From contig JANQBS010000179.1 in the NCBI GenBank assembly GCA_033085395.1, positions 1-64,000 on the forward strand: a DNA stretch of 64,000 bases, written 5' to 3'. The DNA comes from Xanthoparmelia taractica (taxonomy: Eukaryota; Ascomycota; Lecanoromycetes; Lecanorales; Parmeliaceae). Numbering within the stretch: position 1 is the first letter of the stretch; every line of letters starts with the position of its first letter. This document shows, in pieces, positions 43,150 to 53,439 of the stretch. The notes below the pieces were generated by a model, which was not told where the DNA came from, ran no database searches, and saw only the letters and a list, made by a program, of their open reading frames with translations. Both the position numbers and the translations under genes were made by a program.

Positions 43150-44325
43150 CGAAGACTGGTAATAGAAGGGTAGTATCTGCGCATACTTAGTGCTCAAGGA
43201 ATGTCAAAGTAGGCTATGACCATGAACGTACTGCTACAGGTAGAAGTAGAAGCTTTCTTGTCAAATACAGAGGCGGCCAAAGCTTGCTCACGCTGTACTT
43301 GGATTTATTATCTCGTCGGACTTGCTTTGGAGGTACTATAAGTAGGTTTAATGCTTTTAAACCTCGTGTGTCAATACACCTGGTATGGCCCTGTACCTTT
43401 ATACACAGAGAGAAATTTCCATATCCCGAGCCGACTACGCTAGAAAGTGAGGGTCAAAATATACCTAGCTAGGATGGCATTCGGGCTATATCAGCCCTCT
43501 TAGCTCCACTGCGTAAATTATAACCCAACCACGGGATAAGGTACGAAGTACGGAGCAGACTAAGGTAGTGATAGCCCAATATCTGACCTAAAGCAATAAA
43601 GATTCCTCAGTGCCAGCAATTCCAGGTTTCGAAATTTGACTTGTTCGATCAATCTTGATGGTTACGAAGCAAGAGGAGACTCGGTCACAAGCCAAAGCGT
43701 TTCTCGTCGTAAACGACCGACTAATTCTGCCTCCCTTCCAATTCCATGTTCGGTAGGGGGCTGTGTCCCAGACTATCAAATTCCTATGAAATTTAAGATG
43801 GATTTGTGAGATGCGATAAGTACTTCTACGAAGCAAGAACTAACGGGAGGTGGAGCGAAAGAGGGTAGCTAAAAATAGCGAGAATCCTACTTTCGTACAA
43901 GCGCAGCAATTGAAGATGGAAAAAGGAAGCAGATTCTCGAGTTCGTATCCAGCATGTTTGTTTGTTGGCGTCACGCTAAGAGAGAGAGCTCTAGCGTCTC
44001 TGAAGAACACGCGTACCTTACGCAGCTTCCCTAGAAGTAAGCTACTAGCCCTTTGTTAATATTACTATACGCTTTATAGTATAGTAGCTAGATAGACTGC
44101 GGGAGAATATCAGCTCTTGGGTTCTGCTGGATACGGAAACGTTTCCTTAGGGGGACATGGTTTCCGGGAAATAAATCGAACCAATGGTTATATTTGTATC
44201 AAACTTTAGCGTTAGCTTCAAAGACCCGACCCGCTTTTCACGTGGGAAGCTTTTAACGAATCAGGCATCAATCAATGGCTTGACAGCTTCCTCCCCCCTT
44301 ATCAAAAGTACAGTACTTTACCTAT
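43150..44325. other. Intergenic, no gene seen
   Basis: Only short frames. A small hairpin (ACTATA ... TATAGT) lies near 44064-44085 and a copy of GTACGAAGTA at 43541-43550. Confidence 0.45.
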
Positions 44326-44526
44326 CTAACGCGCCATACCCAGCATTCCGCTCCTAAACCACCAACCAGCTAACCCGCTTTGATCAATCACGGACCGGAC
44401 ATCGGCCTTCACAAACCCCCCGTCCCCCAAACCGTTCTTTTGCTCCCACCCGCAGTTCCATTGAGTTCGCCAGAGCAATCGTTCCGCTGCTTCCAATGCG
44501 CTCTTTACGTTATTGAATGGCAGCAT
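44326..44526 (-). CDS. Small hypothetical ORF
   Basis: 66 codons from an ATG, reading SALEAAERLLWRTQWNCGWE and KADVRSVIDQSGLAGWWFR. It is compositionally protein-like, without signal peptide or known domain. It may be real or a remnant exon. Confidence 0.3.
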   Translation of the reverse strand: MLPFNNVKSALEAAERLLWRTQWNCGWEQKNGLGDGGFVKADVRSVIDQSGLAGWWFRSGMLGMAR

Positions 44527-44837
44527 CTTCTAATGGAAAGCTTAGTACGTGAAGGATATCGATGTGCCCGAGTGACGGGAGAGTGCAATAGCGCTAAGGT
44601 AGCCTTTCTTTGGTCACAACGCTGAGCTGAGATGGTCATTTGGGAATGGAAGCATAGCTTGCAGAGACGCGGTTCCCCCCTAGGGTGATAGATTGCATAT
44701 GAGTAAGGTTACACTTTGTATCAATACCGCATGAGTTGGGGCAGCCAAGAGGGGCCATGATATCCGATCTAGCCACGCGGTCGAGCGTGAAGGAAGGGCA
44801 AACGTATGAGCTGTTCTCTTCCAACAAATCAAGGCTG

Positions 44838-45999
44838 TTATAAGTCGACGGGCGACATCGGCATTTGCCATGCCATAACCTCGTCCCACTCAGCAACTGC
44901 CAGAGGCTTCGTTTCTGGCGCTCCTACACCACAAAAGTGGAAACATTCGAGCATGGATGAGACAGCTATCCGTACTGATTCTTGGCCAAAGCCCGTAGTT
45001 ACGGCTTTATCGAGATAATGTCTTACTAAGATCCGGCATTCGAGCCCTGACAGCTTGTGCAGGAGGCTCTGAAGTAAGTGCTGAGCCTCCCAAAAGTAGT
45101 CATAACGAAGCAAGTGATAGAACCAGTCTTTAAATACACCCCATGGCTTGGTAGTTGTTGCCTTTGAGGTGAGACTGGCATCGAGGTCCTGCGGAAGCCT
45201 TCTGGTGAGCACAAGGATCTGCAAAACGACTTCCAGAAGATGTATCCCTTGAAGCATTAGCCATGTCTTGCTGCAACATCTGCGGTTCCTTTCGTTGACT
45301 CACACCGGTATCCCTGAGCGAGGTATACGGCGGCCTCAATGACAAAGCTGGCCATCTATATTGGAACCCTCTTCACATAACGTCCTCCGAAGAGCAACTT
45401 GCAAATCAAGTGCATCAAGCAGAGCAACACCCTATCCATAGGGTCCTGGAATTTCGTCAACGCTCTCTCACTAAAACCTGCAAACTGTTCGAAGTCAATC
45501 GGCGTACTCAGTTGCAACAGGATACCAAGCGTCATGGCTCGATAGGCACTCTTGAAATAGCTCATTGGTGTCTTTGAACTGGCCTATGTGAATTGACCAA
45601 GGCGGACAAAGTCCTCCATTTCTACCTCGACGTCCTCTTCGCTGTCGAGTTCAAGCACCACATGCTGGCTTCATTCACTGTGATTCGTTGTGGCCGAGTC
45701 CATGGTTTGAACGTGTTGATTTGGTAAAAGGCGTATAGTGAAATGATGAGATGCTTTTGTAGTTGAAGTGATGTCTCAGCAGTTGAACAGGGTGCGTAGC
45801 CGAGTAAAGATACCAGGCAGGCAGTGACCAAAAAAGAGTGCCATTCGACACTTTTGAAACCGGGAAACGAAGCATCCTTATTCCAGTAATGATCAATGAA
45901 TTTGGAATCATTACACATTTCTGTCAGTTTGATGCTGACTGCCCTGGGCAGTTGACGCCTGCCTTGCAGTATACCTGACATAAATCCCCTTCTCATCAT
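44838..45999 (-). pseudogene. Decayed gene of unknown family
   Basis: Several long coding-like segments follow one another in different frames on the minus strand. The first (45999-45622) includes KLTEMCNDSKFIDHYWNKDA and FLVTACLVSLLGYAPC. A frame shift leads into VVLELDSEEDVEVEMEDF, a TAG that is in frame with the following ASSKTPMSYFKSAYRAM and ICKLLFGGRYV, another TAG at about 45356, then ASFVIEAAVYLAQGYRC. The last segment (45257-44838) reads VFKDWFYHLLRYDYFWEAQH and SMLECFHFCGVGAPETKPL. The first TAG stands in ACA-TAG, as a CpA-to-TpA change of CAG would give. I find no introns that remove the stops. Function unrecognised. Confidence 0.45.
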
Positions 46000-46649
46000 C
46001 TCACCATCTCAGCACTGCAAACAAACCCATGATACAAACAACCAACCCGAAACTCAGCATTGCATCTCAATATCAAATTCCTAAACAATGCTTTCAATCC
46101 CCAGCAGAATCGCTCAACCTCACGAGATAAGACGAGCAGAGTAAAATCAAACTTGAATTCCAACCTGCTCTTCCCCCGGCAGGCTCTCAATCAACGCCCA
46201 AATTGCGGCGGGGACTGCCGTAGATATTTGAAACTACCCGCCGAAAGCTGTGCATGTTGAGTAGCGCCATCGGACCAGTGAGCTTGCCCTAGTGATCGAT
46301 TCTTTGGCAGCTGGAATAGCTCGTCTCAATACACTCGCGGTCCCGGAATATAATATACGGTAGCAGCTCCCTTTGCTGGAATGATAACACTCTAGGACTT
46401 TCCTAGCAGCAGGCTTGTCTCATGCCACGCGAAGATTGGGGAAGGACATCCGGGATCAGATGGTGAATGTATTATTGGAGGCAGGCCAAGGGTGGTATTA
46501 GCTTGCGACAGGATGGACCCGTTGCACTTAGCAAAGAGAGCCAAAACTCTGTCAGGAGAACCTTTAGCGTGCACTGCATCCAGTAGAGTAAATATTCACG
46601 AATGATATCTCCAGAGCTACCTCAGACACTCTCTGCCCCGTACCGCCCC
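46000..46649. other. Intergenic
   Basis: A 60-codon minus frame at 46574-46392 (SPDRVLALFAKCNGSILSQA) might be a remnant exon of the decayed gene to the left. Nothing firm. Confidence 0.3.
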
Positions 46650-47618
46650 TCACCCCCTCCTCCTCACATCCCTCCCACTTCCCTCATCGGTCGCCTCCGC
46701 GCTCGCCCCAGACGTCTTCGCAGCCATCCACCCCGCCATATCAAAATTCTGCAACGGATTCGCCGCGCTCGTCCCACCACTCAGTATGCTCTTCTTTTGC
46801 TGTTCCTCGAATTCCTTCTTCATTTCCGGATCCACTACAACACGCAAGAAAAAAAAATCAGCCATCAGAGCCACCGAGTGAGGAGCAGGAAATGGATGGA
46901 GGGGAGTAAACATACTACTATCCATCAGATAAGGCATTCCGAACACCACGCCCAACCCCACCACCGCGATCAGAATCATCGGGTTCTTGAGTAAATCCAG
47001 CGGCGAGACTGTAATACACTTATTAGCATTACCCTTCCAGCCCCCAAATTTCCCCCTCTCCCCTCCCTCCTTTCCCATGCTCAACCCATAAACACTAGGG
47101 ATATAAAGGAAAAGGCTAAACCTACACCCCGCCCTCCCCTCATAATACTCCCTCACCCTCAGCACCCTAACCTCCACCGGCTCTTCCCCAACCACAACCT
47201 TCTCCCCCAAAACCGCACCCCCCCTATTAACCCTATACACCCTCACAACCCCATCACTACCCACATCCACACCATAAGACAAGAAATCATAATCGCGACA
47301 CGCGATATCGAGAAGATAGGACGTCACTGCCTCCTCCGCCTCATTCTTCTCCTCACTCGAAGTGGAAGTGGTATGTGTAGTAGTCGTAGAGTCGTCCGAA
47401 GCAGAAGCAGAAGGCGAACTCAGGTTGCGGAAAACAAACGTGTTGCGTCGGGTTACGGGCGCTTTTATGCGGTGGCCGCGGGTGGTGAGGATGGCGCGGG
47501 TTGTGGGGGGGAGAGGGGGGAGGTTGGGGGGGACGGAGAGGGTGAGGGTGAAGGCGGATATGGAGGTTGGGAGTAGGAGAGCTAGGATGGGGAGGAGGAG
47601 GATGTAGGGGGGTTGCAT
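46650..47618 (-). CDS. ER membrane protein complex subunit 7 (EMC7-like)
   Basis: Three exons, 47618-47126, 47008-46916 and 46834-46650; 256 aa. A signal peptide (ILLLPILALLLPTSISA) leads into a lumenal beta-sandwich domain (LTLSVPPNLPPLPP, HRIKAPVTRRNTFVFRNL, YLLDIACRDYDFLSYGVDV, VEVRVLRVREYYEGRAG). Exon 2 supplies FSPLDLLKNPMILIAVVGL and the single membrane span, and exon 3 MDPEMKKEFEEQQKKSILS with a short cytosolic tail. This order is that of EMC7, a subunit of the EMC insertase that places tail-anchored and multi-pass proteins in the ER membrane. A Thr/Ser-rich insertion (residues about 74-92) lies in the lumenal domain. All junctions are phase 1. Confidence 0.9.
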   Translation of the reverse strand: MQPPYILLLPILALLLPTSISAFTLTLSVPPNLPPLPPTTRAILTTRGHRIKAPVTRRNTFVFRNLSSPSASASDDSTTTTHTTSTSSEEKNEAEEAVTSYLLDIACRDYDFLSYGVDVGSDGVVRVYRVNRGGAVLGEKVVVGEEPVEVRVLRVREYYEGRAGCRFSLFLYIPSVYGLSMGKEGGERGKFGGWKGNANKCITVSPLDLLKNPMILIAVVGLGVVFGMPYLMDSSMFTPLHPFPAPHSVALMADFFFLRVVVDPEMKKEFEEQQKKSILSGGTSAANPLQNFDMAGWMAAKTSGASAEATDEGSGRDVRRRG

Positions 47619-47619
47619 G

Positions 47620-48482
47620 GTGGGTTGTAGTGGATGTGGTGGGAATATAGTAAGGTTGCGGAGAGGGAGGATTGGGATATCTAACTTAATGTTGGTAGGG
47701 CTGAGACTGATGGACGCGGCGCTAATGTTTCAAGGATGTCTGAACGATACCATACAGCCATCAATCTCAGCCCAAACGCAAGACAGAGTATAATATACAT
47801 GCCCATTCAAATACCAGCATCAAGCAAGCCGAGCAGACAGATGCTGCGCGGCTATTCAGTGACAAGAGAACCATCGCCATCAAGCCAGTACAAACCCGTA
47901 ACCTCCCTTACTATGATGTCAAGACCAACGGAACGGTTCTGTATTTCCTATCTGAAGCCGAGGCGTAGGGAAATGCCATTGAACATCGACGCTTATTCTG
48001 CCTATACCTTCCAGTTCTGCCCCAGGGGAAAACAAAGAGAGAAAGCAAAGTCGGTCCATCAGGATTACACCTCTCTGCTGCGAGGACGGACGAGGAGCTT
48101 CTGAATCCAGCTCCAAGTGCATGCTCGCAGGACCCTGTCCTTTGCTGAGTGCGGTTCCACGCCTCGTATATATGCGCCTGTTTGAAGACTCTTTCGCCCT
48201 TTAGGGTGGATTGTGGAAGAATATCCTTGTGTGAGTTCGACGCCTGTTTGCGCTTTATGTGCACAATAGGTAAGAATATAGACATCAAACATAGCAATTA
48301 GGGATAAGAAGAAGACCCGCATTGTCGATTCAGGGCGTTTGTCCCTTATTGTTGTTGCTACCTAGTATAAATATTTAATTTGAAAGTAGAGCCCCTTTCA
48401 ATTTCTTCTGATGTGGGTTCTTGTTGTATGTTGCTATAGCTCTTACCGAGTTACGCAGCGAAATTCCACTCCGATCTCGACC
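47620..48482. other. Intergenic, uncalled frames on both strands
   Basis: Overlapping frames of 120-130 codons occur on plus (47736-48104) and minus (48297-47911) without recognisable motifs. The minus strand has protein-like fragments in neighbouring frames (VDVQWHFPTPRLQIGNTEPF) and may be a gene remnant. Confidence 0.3.
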
Positions 48483-49285
48483 CTATTTCCCTGCAAACCA
48501 CGGAAAGAGCCTCTTGGCATTCTCCCTATAAATCGCCTTCCTCGTCTCCGCATCCGTTTCATGCCCTTCGAGCGCCTTATCACTCCACTCTGCCTCGACC
48601 GTGGCATATAGAAAATCGCTCAGCATTCTCTCCTCCCGCGCCCACTTGGGCAAGGAATTCAGGATCCGCGCACACCCACTCAACGCTACATCGAAATAGA
48701 GGCTTTTCGCGTCCTCCGTGATCTGGTCACCGCTGAGTCAAGAATGGCAGCGTTCCACCCGCATGCGAGAGGATGGTTTGGCAAGACAGGAACTACCGCT
48801 GGCGACCGCTAATGATCCTATCGTACGCCGTGTGTGGCATCTCGTGCGGGCACTCGATGATGGGCTGAGGCAGCTGAGAGCTCGCCCATACGGCTGAGGG
48901 CGTGTGGCACGGGTAGGTGAAGACAACAGCATTGCGCTTATCGAGCTCGGCCCAGATGGGCTCGAAGTCCTTATGGCCGAAATGCTTGCCGTCATTCGAA
49001 GTAAAGAGCGTGATCCCATCAGCCTTCAGCTCGTCAGGCACATATTTCACGGCTCCAGTTGCGCTCTTGGCTCCCGGGAGGCTAGGCAATGCACCGAAGA
49101 AACCGAATCTGTCCGGCTAATGGCACGCTATTGGATGTAGCATAATCATCCTAATTCCGAGGAAGGCCGCCGCTGAATGCGGTATTGTTTTTCACGGAGG
49201 TACCTGCAATTTTAGCGCCGGGCGCGGAGAGGGAGAGGACGGAGGTTGCGATTGAGAGGTTGCTCATGAAGGAGGAGGAGGCGTC
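48483..49285 (-). pseudogene. Decayed amidohydrolase (ACMSD-like superfamily)
   Basis: Blocks of an amidohydrolase-2 family protein appear in order but broken. An N-terminal piece SFMSNLSIATSVLSLSAPGA (about 49270) is followed, after an apparent loss, by RFGFFGALPSLPGAKSA, DELKADGITLFTSNDGKHFG and FEPIWAELDKRNAVVFTYPC. This frame meets TAG at 48793 and resumes as TILSHAGGTLPFLTQR, ending in TGA at 48727. A different frame then gives ITEDAKSLYFDVALSG and LYATVEAEWSDKALEGHE, ending at 48483. SHAGG is the metal-site region. The expected sequence before YATVEAEW is shortened. The first third of a normal protein is absent. Splicing cannot repair these lesions, so the gene is dead. Confidence 0.75.
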
Positions 49286-49913
49286 GAGAAGAGCTGACAG
49301 CTTGGAGACTTTTCAACATGAATAGCAGTATTAGTATTTCCCACAATGTCGTTTTCTTTATCTGGGACGACCCTCATAGTCTTTGCCCTCGGAGATGCTC
49401 CACGTGCTTTAAACCCAGCTGTGTGCAAGGCCTTGTGCAGTAAAGGCTTCTCTACACGCTTGCCTATAGACCGAGATTTGCCGGATCCCTTGGGTGAAAG
49501 ACGTTGTGCCTCTACTCAGGTTAATCAGAGGACGTAACACATGGTAGAGATAGAATCGGTACTTACCTTCCCATCGCCGCTTGAGTCCATGGCGCTGCTC
49601 TCCATAATTCCAGATAAACGTCAGCAGACGCCGCCACGTGTCCCGATCTTGGTTATTTGGATTATCCAGAACATGAAATGAAGCGACGTATTTGTCGAAT
49701 GCGTAGATATTGACGACTCCCCGATCGGTACTGGGCTCTACCCGCAGGCTACGGAAAGGAGAATTCTGCACCAATGTTTAGTACTTATAGTTTCTATGAA
49801 GCTCACAGGTTACATACGCGGAACGTGACGTGCCAGCTATTCTCCGCTCCGCCGTCACGATGGATACGTGGCACGAAAGACGTCGAGGCCCTGGCCCGAT
49901 CGTTCATGACCAT
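49264..49913 (-). CDS. Hypothetical three-exon protein
   Basis: Exons 49913-49818, 49765-49567 and 49511-49264 sum to 180 aa. The start is the ATG giving MVMNDRARASTSFVPRIHRD, since no upstream Met is in frame. Introns are 52 and 55 nt with GTATGT/GCAG and GTAAGT/AGTAG ends, the second with a TTAAC branch. The middle reads VNIYAFDKYVASFHVLDNPN and DRDTWRRLLTFIWNYGEQRHG; the C-terminal exon is basic and Ser-rich (SPKGSGKSRSIGKRVEK) and ends in a Pro run. Its last codons overlap, in another frame, the N-terminal remnant of the decayed amidohydrolase. I do not recognise the family. Confidence 0.6.
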
Positions 49914-50332
49914 AATCAGTCTAGCCTTAGCCAAGGACGAGGAACTTGAATCAAAGATAGGGTAAGCAAAAAGGTGACGCGTCAAGTTTCGTGTAACTAC
50001 TAAGCAAGATCAGCTCTCCCGATGAGTATGTATTTGAGGTAAACAAACATAGGATAAAGGTCAAGCATGACGTATCTATTATAAATTTAGCTCGGAAACC
50101 CGATAAGACAAAGCAGCGGGTGCCAATTGTCACCCACGTCTACACAGAGGTCTGTCCGTTTGATCAATCGCCTCATACACAGCTAATTTGGTTAGTGCAA
50201 ACGGCAATTCCATAAGAAGAAGCCAGCACAAATACAGGGACAGATACTAGCCGAGCTTCTTGACACAGGGCGCAAAACCACAAGAAACCTACACTGTATG
50301 CACATCATCTTCTCCTTTGCCCAATAGCTAAT

Positions 50333-50611
50333 ATGATCATTCAGGTCTATTTGATCTCATGGCATCATGTGATTTGCTTCATCAGTCGTCTGGACATCAA
50401 GAATAGGGACTTGGACCGGCTTAAGAAGGGAGACAGACACTGCCTACTAGGCCTGTGTGTGAAGGAAACGCGCCAATATGACATGATGTTTCCAGAAGAA
50501 CGCATTCAAGTAGCAGAACTCGTTGCCCAGATAGCGATTGACGGGCTGGCCGTGTACCAAAGCCTCAAAAAGTCGAAGCTGATTGGGCGTTTGCGTGGCC
50601 CTCGGCCATGA
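50333..50611 (+). CDS. Small hypothetical ORF
   Basis: 92 codons from an ATG. It has a hydrophobic start, then RLDIKNRDLDRLKKGDRH, and an amphipathic C-terminal half (RIQVAELVAQIAIDGLAVYQ). No domain recognised; could be a single exon of a longer gene. Confidence 0.35.
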   Translation: MIIQVYLISWHHVICFISRLDIKNRDLDRLKKGDRHCLLGLCVKETRQYDMMFPEERIQVAELVAQIAIDGLAVYQSLKKSKLIGRLRGPRP

Positions 50612-51487
50612 GAATTATGACCGATATGTAATCGTTGGGACTAGGAATACCATAAGTCAATATCTGGCAATTTGGATGGCACTCCATGATATGTTGCACA
50701 CCAACATCTAGACCAGTAGCATCCAAAGAGAATTTGTCGACGACGGGATTTCTTCAGCAGCTGTATCCTCTGTGTAAATTGTAGTCAATACTGTATCCCA
50801 GCGAATCAGCCAACACGTCGCTCGTGGCCGACTTCTTATAATCAGCCTGATCGGTGTAATAAATCATTAAGCGACCTTTTGATCACTGTGTCCAATCTGC
50901 GCTTCTACTAATAGATGCAGAGTTTCGCCCCAAAAAGGGAAACCATTCTCACTTCATTTGCATATAGCAACCGCAGACACCCCAGCCCAACACATCATCC
51001 ATACGCACAAACATCAAGCCGTGAAGACCAATTTCCAGACACAGACACGAAACACAATGCTCGATTGTGTCGTCCATGCCAAATATATCCAACAGCCTAC
51101 AAATGCAGATGTAAAGTCGAGATTGCATGGATTTCGAGTTTGCATGGATTTCCACTGTCGCATGAATATGAGCACGAGCACTCACTGTCAAAGCCATAGC
51201 TATGCGCGTGATCCAAAGCTTCCACCACTAACTAGGTAAGACTGGCTCATTGGGAGGCGTCAGGAACACTGGGCGGGCGAGCATGTAACGGGCGGGAGGC
51301 TTTGATACGCTAGGTAGGAAGCAAGAGTTCGAAAATCCATGGTACGGCGGCGTGGGATGGTGAGAAGAGAATAGGGTGGTGGGTGGTCATTGCTTCTAAA
51401 AAGCGGAATTGGAGAGTTGATTGAATTTGACTTTCCATCTATTTACAAATAATATATTACAGAGAATAGCGAATCGCTCAAAATGAA
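50612..51487. other. Intergenic upstream of the tRNA
   Basis: No gene seen. Overlapping short frames around 50915-51240 appear non-coding. Confidence 0.45.
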
Positions 51488-51578
51488 GCCCGTTTGGCAT
51501 AGTGGTACTGCGTCTCACTCGTAGGTTTATGAATCCTTGAAAATGAGAAGATCCTCGGTTCGATTCCGAGAATGGGCA
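51488..51578 (+). tRNA. tRNA-Thr (CGT anticodon) with 19-nt intron
   Basis: The cloverleaf can be folded by eye. The acceptor stem GCCCGTT pairs with AATGGGC (one G-U pair), with discriminator A at 51578. The D-arm contains GCATAGTGGTACTGC. The anticodon stem is TCTCA/TGAGA around the loop C-T-CGT-A...A. The T-arm CTCGG-TTCGATT-CCGAG is perfect. A 19-nt intron at 51524-51542 follows position 37, the canonical place. CGT reads the ACG Thr codon. Internal A and B boxes are intact and a T-run terminator follows at 51584-51597. Confidence 0.92.
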
Positions 51579-51583
51579 TCTCG

Positions 51584-51597
51584 AATTTTTCGTTTTT
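51584..51597 (+). terminator. Pol III T-run terminator of the tRNA
   Basis: Two runs of five or more T follow the tRNA 3' end within 20 nt, as expected for RNA polymerase III termination. Confidence 0.7.
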
Positions 51598-52038
51598 GGC
51601 AATCATTACCCCCTTTTCTTTTTTCTTTCCTCTTCACTCTCCGTCTTCCCTCTTTCCTCTCTGTCTTTGCTAGCTTTTTGCACCAATATTTACTTAATGA
51701 ATGCAGGATGAAGATACTCGAAGCGAAGTGAAAGATTCTTTTACAAAGGCATTCGCAGCGCCAACGAGAGTCATTGTTGTGGGGAACATTGGAGTAATTG
51801 GCTCTTTGGATTATATCTTATTACACCTGTTCATATGTCTTGCCGTTTTGAAACTGGCGAGCTGGTATCTCTCCCATTGCTGATGTCTTCGTACACATGG
51901 TAGATGGCCTCTTACAGAAATGGTACATTGCAACAGAAGGCTGAGAATAATCTACATTACATCTGGATTTCGGAGCCCGCTCCTTTTCTGATACCTGCGC
52001 GTAACGAAACAATGTCATCGAAAGCTATTAGATCCCCA

Positions 52039-53439
52039 TCACGGATCAGTCCACGGCCCAATTTCCAAATCTACATGGTTAGCCCGCACATTCAACTCCA
52101 CGGGCGGCTCAACGTGATATGCCGCCAACGGTATCTGCGGGAAATCCGGATTCGCAGAGTCATCCCGAAGGATTGCGTAAGAGGCCTTTCTCCCTGCGCC
52201 AAGGCTGTTGCCGTGGTTCGTGCTTTTGAGCAATGAGTAATCGGGTGGCGCCTTGCGATGGAATCTACGACCGATTGTTGGTGCCTTTGGAGGGGAGCGA
52301 TCCGATTTATGGAGGGCGAACGTATTGCGGAACAAGGGGCGGAGGGTAGGAAGGGATACTAGAATGAGGCTGAGGGCCTGTTCCGCACTGTGGGTGGCCT
52401 GTCAGTTGTCATGACGATTGCAGCGAACCGATCTTGAGGACACACCATGCCCATTTGACAACAATGACTTCATTCCCTGTCGGTTCATTAAGTATGGGCC
52501 CATGAGGATATTGACATGGAAGGCAAAGCTTACAAGTGAAGTCCCTTGACCAGATGGTGTTCAGTGTGATTGCCTTCGCGACGGCGCACATTGCTGTACT
52601 GAAGATAGTATAAGTCAACGTATAGTGCCATTCATCTGGAGAACTCACAACACACCCAGACCCATCAGAACACACAGTACAACCTTAGTCCTCGTATTCA
52701 TTTGCGTCCGATATATAACGAGGATCGGTATCCCCGAGCACACCAGATCCGTAAATGCATCGAGGCCTGCAAGAAACTATGAGCATCCTTTGCCATTCCT
52801 GTAACGATCATCTTACTAAAAGCAATGTATGTAGTAGTGTAAGCTGTACTGGGCGAGTAACATCTCCCATGTACTCCTAAATCCCACAAAGCGTTCAAGG
52901 GTCTACATTCTGCCAGCAACATGGCCAATTGGGCGACATGAACAGTGCCCACGAGGGCAATGTTGACCCAGAGAAAAGTAGCGATGCGCCTTTCAACTCT
53001 ATCGATAACACGGAGGATGCAAAGACACAGCGAGACTTTGACTAGCCCGAGACAGACAATGTGATGGGCTTGCGCAGCTATGCCCCACTGTTGCGTGGCA
53101 TAAGCTCTAGCGGGACCGAGGCATTCGATGTGCTTTCCAAGACCTGTGTGAACCCATTTGGTGACGAAAAAGGTGTCCGGGAGGCCGATGAGCTGTTTTC
53201 ACGTCATCAGTGCAAGTTTCTGAATGTCCGATTCCAAATGGTGGAAAGCCTACAGCGCCCGCAACGAAAGCATAGTCGTCCCAACCCAAGCCTCTGCCGA
53301 ATTTCGTTCTGCAGTACAGTCGCAGCGACAGGAGGGAAATCGCTATGACCGTGAAAGACCATTCCATCGCCAGGAGGGTAGACTGTTGGGACTCCTGGCA
53401 TAGCAATTCGAGCCGCGCCGGAGAGATTTCGAAAGCCAT
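52039..53439 (-). CDS. Rhodopsin-fold (Pth11/SAT-type) membrane protein 2
   Basis: Six exons, 53439-53254, 53192-52817, 52766-52649, 52598-52534, 52476-52446 and 52387-52039; 374 aa. Landmarks of the fungal rhodopsin-type domain are SLRLYCRTKFGRGLGWDDYAF, FVTKWVHTGLGKHIECLGP, AHHIVCLGLVKVSLCLCILR, AQLAMLLAECRPLNALWD, CYSPSTAYTTTYIAFSLDAFTDL, IPILVIYRTQMNTRTKVVLC and EQALSLILVSLPTLRPLFR. Seven spans are expected. The short exons 4 and 5 (65 and 31 nt) explain why no long frame covers the middle. The exon 5/6 junction is chosen to give WACAEQAL; a nearby alternative is possible. The soluble tail holds RRFHRKAPPDYSLL. Ligand unknown. It differs clearly in sequence from the protein at 28123. Confidence 0.85.

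Noticed and set aside
41285..49285. Possible biosynthetic gene cluster (carboxylesterase plus amidohydrolase)
   Set aside because: No backbone enzyme, transporter or regulator is present and the amidohydrolase is dead.
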